64,000 nt of DNA from Gracilibacillus suaedae. Its GTDB lineage: Bacteria; Bacillota; Bacilli; Bacillales; Amphibacillaceae. The notes under the pieces are model-generated. The model saw only the letters and a program-made list of their open reading frames with translations. It ran no database searches and was not told the origin of the DNA. Every line of letters starts with the position of its first letter. Within the stretch, counting starts at the first letter, position 1. This document shows positions 43,924 through 51,005 of the stretch, piece after piece. The position numbers and the translations under genes were made by a program. The stretch is taken from the NCBI RefSeq assembly GCF_017599345.1, contig NZ_JAGFVL010000045.1:29506-93505 (forward strand), given 5' to 3'.

Positions 43924-45144
43924 ATCGAACAGAAATTACATAATCCAACAGGAAAACAACGAATCGGCTTAGCATTCTTGCTTGCAATGCTAGCAATGTT
44001 AGGGCCGTTCAATATTGATATGTATTTACCAAGTTTCCCACAAATAGCAGATGATTTGGGGGCACGAGCTTCGCTTGTTCAATTAAGCTTAACTGCTTGT
44101 TTATTAGGTCTAGCTTTTGGCCAATTAGTAATTGGACCGATCAGTGATGCAATAGGAAGAAGAAAACCTATACTATTTTTCATTTCGTTATTTGCAATCT
44201 TTTCATTGGTTTGTGCCGTGGCACCAAATATTATTGTTTTAATTTTAGCTAGGTTTTTACAAGGGTTCACTGCTTCAGCAGGTGTAGTGTTATCGCGAGC
44301 AGTTGTGCGAGATGTATTTGATGGAAAAGCATTAACCAAATTTTTTGCTTTGTTAATGGTAATCAATGCTACAGCACCAATGATTGCTCCGATCTCAGGT
44401 GGGGCTGTATTATTACTACCCTTTGCAACATGGCATACTATTTTTATCTTTTTATTTCTATTAGGTATTGTGATGGTGATGATAAGTGCCTTTAAATTGC
44501 CGGAAACTTTACCAGAAGAAAATCGTCGACCAACTTCGATTGCCAGTTCATTAAAAACAATGGGGTATTTATTAAAAGACCCGTCCTTTATCGGCTATGC
44601 GATTGTAGTTTGTTTTGTTCAAGGTGGAACATTTGCATATGTTGCGGGGACACCGTTCGTTTATCAGGACTTATATCATGTATCACCACAAGTATTTAGT
44701 GTCCTATTCGGTATAAATGGATTAGCAATAATTTTTGGTAGTTTTCTCGTCGGTCGATTAAGCAGCCATTTTTCAGAAAGAAGTTTATTGAGAACCGGTG
44801 TTATCATGTCACTAACAGCAAACACGATATTATTAATAGCGACTCTGTTTCATTGGCCGTTGTATATGCTTGTTATCTCGTTATTTATCCATTTAAACTC
44901 AGTTGGAATTATCTTAACCAGTAGTTTTTCACTTGCAATGGAGAATCAAAAAGAACGGGCAGGGACAGCAAGTGCATTACTTGGTATGTTGCCTTTAGTA
45001 ATGGGCGCAATAGTTGCCCCTATTGTAGGATTAGATGAAACAACGGCAGTTCCAATGGGAGCAGTACTATTTACGAATTCTCTTATCGGGGCTATTATAT
45101 TTTTTACATTTACTAGACAAAAAAGGCAGGGCAAAACTAAATAA
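43924..45144 (+). CDS. Bcr/CflA-type MFS drug exporter, apparent ATC start
   Basis: A 12-TM drug/proton antiporter, 406 residues. Motifs: LGPFNIDMYLPSFPQIADDLG after TM1, LVIGPISDAIGRRKPIL (motif A) and ARFLQGFTASAGVVLSRAVVRD. The first normal start codon in frame is ATG 43978, which would begin inside helix 1. The frame continues upstream as EQKLHNPTGKQRIGLAFLLA, typical of family N-termini, to ATC at 43924, which lies five bases after GGAGGGG. No ATG, GTG or TTG is better placed. The substrate is unknown. Confidence 0.85.
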   Translation: MEQKLHNPTGKQRIGLAFLLAMLAMLGPFNIDMYLPSFPQIADDLGARASLVQLSLTACLLGLAFGQLVIGPISDAIGRRKPILFFISLFAIFSLVCAVAPNIIVLILARFLQGFTASAGVVLSRAVVRDVFDGKALTKFFALLMVINATAPMIAPISGGAVLLLPFATWHTIFIFLFLLGIVMVMISAFKLPETLPEENRRPTSIASSLKTMGYLLKDPSFIGYAIVVCFVQGGTFAYVAGTPFVYQDLYHVSPQVFSVLFGINGLAIIFGSFLVGRLSSHFSERSLLRTGVIMSLTANTILLIATLFHWPLYMLVISLFIHLNSVGIILTSSFSLAMENQKERAGTASALLGMLPLVMGAIVAPIVGLDETTAVPMGAVLFTNSLIGAIIFFTFTRQKRQGKTK

Positions 45145-45154
45145 GTAGAACGAG

Positions 45155-45333
45155 AATCCGAACAATCTGAACTAAGCGTAGGCAAAATACGCAGACCCCT
45201 GTGGGAAGAGCCCGAGCCGAAGATCCACTGTGTGAAGTGTTTTTCTTCACACAGTTAGCTCAAGACCGCCCATGGAAAGCGAAGTATTTTGCCGAAGCGG
45301 TATGTGTACTCAGACTTTCATGTTCGGATTTTT
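45155..45333. repeat. long Bacillaceae intergenic inverted-repeat element, may act as terminator
   Basis: AATCCGAACA (45155-45164) pairs with TGTTCGGATT (45321-45330) and T4 follows. Inside, GGCAAAATAC pairs with GTATTTTGCC, and the blocks ACGCAGACCCCTGTGGG and CCGCCCATGGAAAGCGAAG are those of a dispersed repeat common in Bacillaceae genomes. Confidence 0.65.
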
Positions 45334-45368
45334 CCTATCTAATTACTCATTTGTCTCAACCTCTTTTT

Positions 45369-45836
45369 TCAGTATTTTACTTTATCCGTAGCTTGCTCCC
45401 ATAATTGAAAAGGTAATTTATCACTATTTAAATCTAGTTTCTTCATTAATAAATTTCTTTCTTCGATATTCATAGCGATTTGGTCATAAATATATTGATC
45501 ATCGAATCCAACCTTTGCTGCTTCTTCTCTTGTATTAAAATAATAAACAGCTTTAGGACGTGCCCAATAAATCGCGCCTAAGCACATCGGACAAGGTTCA
45601 CAGCTTGTATAAATTTCACAACCTGTTAATTGGTAATCATTAAGGTGCTTACATGCGTCACGTATTGCACTGATTTCAGCGTGTGCAGATGGATCATTAG
45701 TCGTTGTGACAACATTTGCCCCTTTTCCTACAATTTTATTGTCCTTTACAACCACAGCACCAAATGGACCACCATTATTATTTTCTACATTGTCATATGC
45801 TATCTTTAAAGCATAATTCATAAATTCTAGCTTCAT
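45369..45836 (-). CDS. guaD: guanine deaminase
   Basis: A zinc enzyme converting guanine to xanthine, of the short cytidine-deaminase-fold type found in B. subtilis (156 residues there, 155 here). NDPSAHAEISAIRDAC has the His ligand and catalytic Glu; YTSCEPCPMCLGAIYWARP has the two Cys ligands. The C-terminal tail (FQLWEQATDK) is characteristic of GuaD rather than TadA. Its product xanthine is the substrate of PbuX/Xpt encoded at 22.8-24.7 kb. GGAGGTAGC precedes the ATG. Confidence 0.9.
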   Translation of the reverse strand: MKLEFMNYALKIAYDNVENNNGGPFGAVVVKDNKIVGKGANVVTTTNDPSAHAEISAIRDACKHLNDYQLTGCEIYTSCEPCPMCLGAIYWARPKAVYYFNTREEAAKVGFDDQYIYDQIAMNIEERNLLMKKLDLNSDKLPFQLWEQATDKVKY

Positions 45837-45856
45837 ATTAGCTACCTCCTTACAAT

Positions 45857-45874
45857 CTATAAAATATTTTATAG
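45857..45874. promoter_or_regulatory. perfect 18-bp palindrome before guaD
   Basis: CTATAAAATATTTTATAG lies about 20 bases upstream of the guaD start, next to the ribosome site. It could be an operator, an mRNA hairpin, or a chance AT palindrome. Confidence 0.35.
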
Positions 45875-46256
45875 TAGAAACCTCAAAAATATGAATCGTT
45901 TGTAATCTTCTTTAACATTGAAATAATTGAAAATGTTTTCGTTTGTTACTATAGTATTATGAAAAAGGACTTCATTGGACGAAGGGTTAATTTACAAATT
46001 TAGTAAGTTGGTCAAATTTACTTTTAAAAACAAAAAGGGATCTGCTCTTTGGATTGCATTGTCTGCTACATAGGTATAAATTTTATTTTAGTTGATACAA
46101 GAAAGTAGTTAAAAGTAAATAGTAACACAGGTAGGTCTAAATCAATAAATATTCCAGTTTTGTTTACAAGTCTCGACAAGTGGTTTATATTTAACATGAA
46201 AAATTCAAACTAATTTCAGGAAATATGTAGAAATTTTGTTCTTTATATAGTATAAT
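45875..46256 (+). promoter_or_regulatory. intergenic region and candidate promoter of the HD-GYP/peptide cassette
   Basis: About 400 AT-rich bases with no supported gene. A -10 box TATAAT lies at 46251-46256, with TAGAAA at the -35 position (46228-46233, 17-base spacing), 24 bases before the HD-GYP start. Confidence 0.4.
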
Positions 46257-46279
46257 TCTTGTTAAGAAGGGAATTGGAT

Positions 46280-47452
46280 ATGGAAAATGTACATAGATAT
46301 ACCAATCTATTAAATGAAGAAAAAAGAACTACAGTATGGTTTTTGTGGTTGTTTTATATTATTTATTTTGGATATGAAATAATATACTATTATATCTTAC
46401 CTCAAATGCCTTGGAATATAGTTGCTAGTGGAGTAAAAACTATATTAGATCTCTATTTATACGTCATTATTTTGGCGTTACTACCCATAGCATTATATTT
46501 ATTAAAACAAAATAGACCATCTTCTGTAAAATACATTTACTTTATTGTTTTTACCGTAGCAAATGTCATCATAGAATTAATATATTTTTCATCAAATAAT
46601 GAAACTTATAGTGCTGGAAATATTGTGGAAATGGTATTTGTTTTATTTTCCCCTATTTTTGTTAATAAAAGATTCTTTTACTTTGTATCACTAATACAAA
46701 TTTCTAAGTATATTTTTATTGGTATAGTTTTAAACCAGTTCGTGGTAATGATTCCTCTATTATTATTAGTAGTATTTGCAATAGTTGCATGTATAGTCTT
46801 ATACAGGTTCCTAGGGTACGTAAATTCTCTGAAAACTTCTTATGATAATCAGTTGGAAGGGATCGTAAAAGGTGTTATTGCGACCTTAGAGTTAAAAGAC
46901 CCATACACTAGAGGGCACAGTGAAAGAGTTGCTAATTATGCTATGATTCTTGCAAACTCTTTAGAAGAATTCAAAAAACAAGATCTAAAACTATTTTATT
47001 ATGCTTGTTTATTACATGATGTAGGTAAAATTCATATTTCAGATGTAATCTTGTCAAAACCAGGAAAGTTAACAACAGAAGAATTTGAACTTATCAAATC
47101 TCATCCCGTAGTAGGGGCAGAAGCTGTTCAAGATGTTGAAGGAATTAAAGAATACATAACAGTAATTAGAGATCACCATGAACGTTGGGATGGGAAAGGT
47201 TATCCTACTGGTAAAAAAGCCGAAGAAATAAATGTTTTTGCTCGCATAACAGCGATTGCTGATGCTTTTGACGCAATGACATCTTCTCGCTCATATCGTG
47301 AAGCAATGACTTTAGAAAAAGCGTATGAACAGGTTATTAATGCTAGTGGCTCCCAGTTTGATCCAATCCTTGTGGAAAAATTCAAAGAAATTTTTCCGCT
47401 ATGGATTGAATATCATAAACAATATTATGAAGAAGGGAGAGATAACAAATGA
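46280..47452 (+). CDS. six-TM HD-GYP domain protein (c-di-GMP phosphodiesterase-like), candidate peptide receptor
   Basis: A 390-residue membrane protein. Six helices fill the N-terminus (about 19-40, 53-75, 84-104, 113-128, 131-152, 154-178) with almost no extracellular domain, resembling the sensor part of AgrC-type receptors. A short linker leads to an HD-GYP domain (about 200-375). The metal and signature residues are present: His213, His246-Asp247 and Lys250 (LLHDVGK), His275, His299-His300, and GYP at 307-309 (HERWDGKGYPTG). The expected activity is c-di-GMP hydrolysis. ATG 46280 follows AGAAGGGA. Its stop codon overlaps the start of the 21-residue peptide gene, and a PqqD/M50 protease gene follows. 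A role as receptor for the mature peptide is inference. Confidence 0.85.
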   Translation: MENVHRYTNLLNEEKRTTVWFLWLFYIIYFGYEIIYYYILPQMPWNIVASGVKTILDLYLYVIILALLPIALYLLKQNRPSSVKYIYFIVFTVANVIIELIYFSSNNETYSAGNIVEMVFVLFSPIFVNKRFFYFVSLIQISKYIFIGIVLNQFVVMIPLLLLVVFAIVACIVLYRFLGYVNSLKTSYDNQLEGIVKGVIATLELKDPYTRGHSERVANYAMILANSLEEFKKQDLKLFYYACLLHDVGKIHISDVILSKPGKLTTEEFELIKSHPVVGAEAVQDVEGIKEYITVIRDHHERWDGKGYPTGKKAEEINVFARITAIADAFDAMTSSRSYREAMTLEKAYEQVINASGSQFDPILVEKFKEIFPLWIEYHKQYYEEGRDNK

Positions 47453-47514
47453 AGATCCGTAAACTAAAAAGCGTTAAAGCAACTTGTTGGTGGTGTGCAC
47501 ATGTATGGTGGTAA
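47449..47514 (+). CDS. Trp/Cys-rich 21-residue peptide, candidate RiPP or pheromone precursor
   Basis: ATG overlaps the HD-GYP stop (ATGA) and AAGGGAGAG lies eight bases upstream, an excellent ribosome site. The product is a basic 12-residue leader (MKIRKLKSVKAT) followed by CWWCAHVWW: four Trp, two Cys and one His in nine residues. A perfect intrinsic terminator begins four bases after the stop, so most transcripts would end here and the peptide would be made in excess. The next gene has a PqqD/RRE-like leader-binding domain fused to a membrane zinc protease. These four facts make it a probable processed peptide. The nature of the modification and the mature form are unknown. Confidence 0.8.
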   Translation: MKIRKLKSVKATCWWCAHVWW

Positions 47515-47517
47515 TTG

Positions 47518-47543
47518 GATGCTATTTTAGCATCTTTTTTTTT
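47518..47543 (+). terminator. intra-operon terminator between peptide and protease genes
   Basis: GATGCTA, loop TTT, TAGCATC (perfect 7-bp stem) followed by T9. It lies between the peptide stop and the protease ribosome site, and would lower protease expression relative to the peptide. Confidence 0.88.
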
Positions 47544-47556
47544 AGGAGGGGATTCT

Positions 47557-48741
47557 ATGAATCTATCATTGAATTCAACTATCTTGCTACATGATCTAAT
47601 TATTAAAAAAGAAAGTAACTTTTTCATAGTTGAGAACAGCTCTACAGGTGAATTTTATCAAATGCCAAAACCTGCTATAGAAGCAATAGACAAAATAAAT
47701 AAAAGTCAAAATCTAAAGGATATTGAACTATATTTAGAAAAAAACTATCCAGAAGAAGATATTGATATTATAGAGTTTATTAAACAACTTCTTGATTTAG
47801 GACTAATAAAAGCGATTGATAACGAAGAAATAGCTTTCAATAGTATCAATTCTTCAGCAACAGGTTTTAAATGGATATCTCCAAGGATTGCGAAGGCAAT
47901 GTTTAATAAGTGGACTTTACCCCTATTTCTCATTATTTTAACGATAAATGTTTGTATGTTTATTTCATTTCCACATTATACTCCAACTTTTATGGACATA
48001 TTTATATTCGATTCTATGGTAGCAAATTTGTTAATATACTTGCTACTATCCCTTATCCTAATCATATCTCATGAGTTTGGGCATATTTTAGCCATTAGGT
48101 CATTCGATTTGCCTGCTAGTGTTAATGTAGGACACAGATTGTTTTTGGTCGTTGTCGAAACTGACTTAACTGCTGGTTGGAAACTACCATCGAAAAAAAG
48201 GAATATACTGTTTTTGGGTGGAATGTTCATTGACCAACTGATTCTGTTTACTGTATTATTAGTCAAATTGACAGTAGCTATTGATCATTATCTTATTAAT
48301 GGAATCTTATCGGTAGTAGTACTTGACATATTTATTAGAACAATTTATCAGTTCTGTTTCTATATGAAGACGGACTTATACTATTTAGTAGAGAACATGA
48401 CAGGTTGTTATAATTTAATGGAGAACGGTAAGAATTATATGGCAAAATGGATCCCATTTATTAAAGTAGATAAAACAAGTACTACATTCGAAGGGGAAGA
48501 AAAAATAGTAAAATTATATGGTCTATTTTCCTTCATAGGAGTCATATTAACGATGAGTTTATTCATTATATATTTCATTCCCCAAACGATTTACTTAATG
48601 GTAAATACACTACCACACTTAATGAATCCGATCGGTAACCCCTACTTTTGGGATGCACTGGTAATCGTTGCACAATTCATTCTAATGATAAGTTTATTGA
48701 TTTATTCGATTAGAAAAAAGAGAAAATCAGCTTCAGCTTAA
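47557..48741 (+). CDS. PqqD-like domain fused to membrane M50-type zinc metalloprotease
   Basis: A 394-residue protein. Residues 1-90 read as a PqqD/RiPP-recognition domain (FFIVENSSTGEFYQMPKPA, LKDIELYLEKNY, a QLLDLGLIKAI end). Residues 120-385 form about seven helices. The zinc site is SHEFGH (His172, Glu173, His176) with a third-ligand candidate Asp273 in FYMKTDLYYLVENMTGCYNL, the order of peptide zinc metalloproteases such as YydH. ATG 47557 follows AGGAGGGG. Probably it binds the leader of the upstream peptide and cleaves or exports it in the membrane. No radical-SAM, cyclase or ABC exporter gene is adjacent. Confidence 0.85.
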   Translation: MNLSLNSTILLHDLIIKKESNFFIVENSSTGEFYQMPKPAIEAIDKINKSQNLKDIELYLEKNYPEEDIDIIEFIKQLLDLGLIKAIDNEEIAFNSINSSATGFKWISPRIAKAMFNKWTLPLFLIILTINVCMFISFPHYTPTFMDIFIFDSMVANLLIYLLLSLILIISHEFGHILAIRSFDLPASVNVGHRLFLVVVETDLTAGWKLPSKKRNILFLGGMFIDQLILFTVLLVKLTVAIDHYLINGILSVVVLDIFIRTIYQFCFYMKTDLYYLVENMTGCYNLMENGKNYMAKWIPFIKVDKTSTTFEGEEKIVKLYGLFSFIGVILTMSLFIIYFIPQTIYLMVNTLPHLMNPIGNPYFWDALVIVAQFILMISLLIYSIRKKRKSASA

Positions 48742-48752
48742 GTTATGTAATT

Positions 48753-48785
48753 AAAAAATCGAGCTGCAATAGCTCGATTTTTTAC
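48753..48785 (+). terminator. terminator at the end of the peptide cassette
   Basis: AAAAAATCGAGCT pairs with AGCTCGATTTTTT around GCAAT. Confidence 0.88.
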
Positions 48786-48889
48786 CTTGTTTGAAAGGCA
48801 TTAATCGTTAGCGAAGAAGCAGGATAGACGCATTTTACGTATATGGAGGGCAACTACAGTTCTGTTCTTCATCAATTGCCACGTTTTCT

Positions 48890-49696
48890 TTAGCTGAAGA
48901 CAGCCTCATTGATTACTTTCATTTTTTCTTGCTCTAGCATATTTTTAGGAATAAGTTTAGTTATCTCTTTATTCATATTACTAGACAAATCTTCCGCTTC
49001 CTCTTTGTTTCCAACTAGTATAATCTTCTTCCATTCTTTATCTTTTGCTAGTTTGTCGAGGTGTGTTGCGATACTTTTATACCATCGATAGCGATTAGCT
49101 TCAAAACGTGCTTCGAATTGTTCTTGTTTTGTGTTTTTTCCACCAGATCCCATAGATGGCTGGGCTCGATGTGGTCCTGTATGTTCACGCCAATCTTCGG
49201 TATCAAGATCTAATTGATACAATCTAGTATCTTTTAAGTTACCGAGTTCAGTGTCCAATATTTTGATCGATTCTTTCTGTGTCAGAATAATACCAGTTTT
49301 AGGGAACTGGTCAAGCATTTCTTTGATCTGATCTAATTTTGGTGTTTCTTCCCAACTAAACTCAGTTTCAACGGGCATTTGAAATTTCTCAGCAAACCAA
49401 ATCGATTGATCACCTGTTGCAAATATTACCACACTTTTTGCTAAGCTTTGTTCATTTTCATGGATATACTTTTCAACCATTTCTTTAACGGCCCAATAAT
49501 TCCTTTTTTCATCACTATCTCCGTCCATTTGTAAGTAGTTTTCAAAGCTATTTAATCCATTTTTTAAATGTAACTTCCATTTGCCACCTTGTTGTTCGGG
49601 ATCGGCTGGATCAGTATTTAAATACATACTAAATACACGTTGTGGTTTTTCTAAATAAACATTTTCCAACTTTTTGATTTCTTTATTGATATCCAT
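48890..49696 (-). CDS. VLRF1/aeRF1-like (bacterial eRF1-related) protein
   Basis: A 268-residue cytoplasmic protein. The N-terminal segment RVFSMYLNTDPADPEQQGGKWKLHLKNGL and the later HRAQPSMGSGGKNTKQEQFEARFEANRYRWYKSIATHLDKL correspond to the VLRF1-type bacterial eRF1-like family, with a glycine-rich loop in the place of the GGQ tip. The C-terminal part (WKKIILVGNKEEAEDL) is the expected third domain. Relatives are thought to act on stalled ribosomes. The product lies convergent to the peptide cassette. Assignment is from motif order. Confidence 0.7.
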   Translation of the reverse strand: MDINKEIKKLENVYLEKPQRVFSMYLNTDPADPEQQGGKWKLHLKNGLNSFENYLQMDGDSDEKRNYWAVKEMVEKYIHENEQSLAKSVVIFATGDQSIWFAEKFQMPVETEFSWEETPKLDQIKEMLDQFPKTGIILTQKESIKILDTELGNLKDTRLYQLDLDTEDWREHTGPHRAQPSMGSGGKNTKQEQFEARFEANRYRWYKSIATHLDKLAKDKEWKKIILVGNKEEAEDLSSNMNKEITKLIPKNMLEQEKMKVINEAVFS

Positions 49697-49922
49697 AAAG
49701 TGTTACACGCTCCTTTTTAGTATGATCGTTTCTAGTTATTCTCTAACCGTTGTGAATATGTTTAAACATCAATAATATTATTTAAGTATTAATACCTAAC
49801 AGAATGTAAATAGCTAATAAAGAACGAGCCCAAATAGCATACTAGCTTTAATCGTATTTCCTGGGAAATACCTTAGGTCTAGTGGAGAGAACCCCATATA
49901 ACATTAAAAAGAGGTGGTAAAA

Positions 49923-50579
49923 ATGTGTGGAAGGTTTACCTTAGACACATCGATTGAAGTTCTGGAAAGTGAACTAGGTATCTTTCTTACGGAATTTCAA
50001 CCAAGTTATAATATAGCACCTACGCAACAAGTACTGTCCATTGTAGGAACCAATGAAGGGAGAAAAGCAGGGTATCTTCAATGGGGATTAGTTCCAGGCT
50101 GGGCAAAAGATCCTAAAATAGGAAGTAAAATGATTAACGCTAGAAGTGAAACAGTTGATGAAAAGCCTTCTTTTAAACGATTATTATCCCGAAGACGGTG
50201 TTTAATTGTGGCAGATAGTTTTTATGAATGGAAAAGAAAAGAAAAAGATAAGCAACCATATCGAATTACTGTTAACGATGGTCAACTATTCACATTTGCG
50301 GGATTATGGGATCGTTGGAGCAGTGGAGATCAAGAGATTGTCTCATGTACGATTTTAACTACGACGCCAAATAAGTTCATGCAATCGATACATGATCGAA
50401 TGCCTGTTATTTTACAAGATAAAGACCTAGATAATTGGGTCGATCTAACAATCGATGATAAAACTTTCTTGAAAAGTCTTCTATTGCCGTTGGATGCTTC
50501 TTTGATGAAAGCCTATCCGGTTTCCAAAAAAGTAAATAATCCAGCAAATAATGATCAATCATTAATTGAACCTGTTTAG
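49923..50579 (+). CDS. SRAP (YedK/HMCES-type) abasic-site DNA-protein crosslink protein
   Basis: Forms a protective thiazolidine bond with abasic sites in single-stranded DNA. The catalytic Cys2 (MCGRFTLD) becomes N-terminal after Met removal, so the start must be ATG 49923 and not the GTG nine bases earlier; GAGGTGG precedes it. Other family residues are NIAPTQQVLSI, WGLVPGWAKDP, INARSETVDEKPSFK, SFYEWKR and TTTPNKFMQSIHDRMPVIL (catalytic His). 218 residues, the normal length. Monocistronic, with its own terminator. Confidence 0.92.
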   Translation: MCGRFTLDTSIEVLESELGIFLTEFQPSYNIAPTQQVLSIVGTNEGRKAGYLQWGLVPGWAKDPKIGSKMINARSETVDEKPSFKRLLSRRRCLIVADSFYEWKRKEKDKQPYRITVNDGQLFTFAGLWDRWSSGDQEIVSCTILTTTPNKFMQSIHDRMPVILQDKDLDNWVDLTIDDKTFLKSLLLPLDASLMKAYPVSKKVNNPANNDQSLIEPV

Positions 50580-50609
50580 AATGTACAAAATAATGTACAT
50601 TCTTTTTTT
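50578..50609 (+). terminator. terminator of the SRAP gene
   Basis: AGAATGTAC pairs with GTACATTCT and T7 follows. The stem overlaps the stop codon. Confidence 0.8.
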
Positions 50610-50623
50610 GAAAAACAAAACTA

Positions 50624-50655
50624 TTGACGTTTATACTATAGGGGGGTATAGTATA
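50624..50655 (+). promoter_or_regulatory. csoR-copA-copZ promoter with CsoR operator
   Basis: TTGACG (50624-50629), a 17-base spacer and TATAGT (50647-50652). TATACTATA (50632-50640) and TATAGTATA (50647-50655) flank six G, a perfect inverted repeat across the spacer and -10 box, as expected for a CsoR operator. Confidence 0.85.
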
Positions 50656-50684
50656 AATAAGGATATGGAAAGGATGTGAAAATT

Positions 50685-50987
50685 GTGAATGAATCCCTGC
50701 ACCAACATCCAAGTAAACCGCGATCTAAAGATGAAATTCAAGCTACCGTTAATCGCTTAAAACGAATAGAAGGTCAGGTTCGGGGCATACAAAAAATGAT
50801 TGAAGAAGATCGTTATTGTGTAGATGTTCTTGTCCAATTAAGTGCGATTAATGCTGCACTAAAAAAAGTAGGCTATTCCATTACGGAAAGACATATCAAA
50901 CACTGTGTCAGTGACGCTATTTTATCAGGAAATGGTGATGAAACGATTGAAGAGCTGATGGAAGTCATGAAACAATTCTCCAAATAA
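50685..50987 (+). CDS. csoR: copper-sensing repressor CsoR
   Basis: A Cu(I)-sensing DUF156 repressor that leaves DNA when copper binds. The core is intact: RLKRIEGQVRGIQKMIEEDRYCVDVLVQLSAI and ERHIKHCV, giving the Cys-His-Cys copper ligands. I prefer GTG 50685, ten bases after AAAGGA, over GTG 50676, which is too close to that box. About 100 residues. First gene of a three-gene copper operon; it autoregulates through the inverted repeat in the promoter. Confidence 0.93.
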   Translation: MNESLHQHPSKPRSKDEIQATVNRLKRIEGQVRGIQKMIEEDRYCVDVLVQLSAINAALKKVGYSITERHIKHCVSDAILSGNGDETIEELMEVMKQFSK

Positions 50988-51005
50988 AGGAGGGCGAGCT
51001 TAAAC

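Noticed and set aside
45857..45874. Second purine riboswitch before guaD
   Set aside because: Only a short AT palindrome is present; none of the conserved aptamer junctions (TATAATC, TTTCTACC) can be found.
45875..46250. An additional copy of the Trp/Cys peptide upstream of the HD-GYP gene
   Set aside because: I looked for short frames with CWW-like codons after a ribosome site; only a 14-codon frame without one was found.
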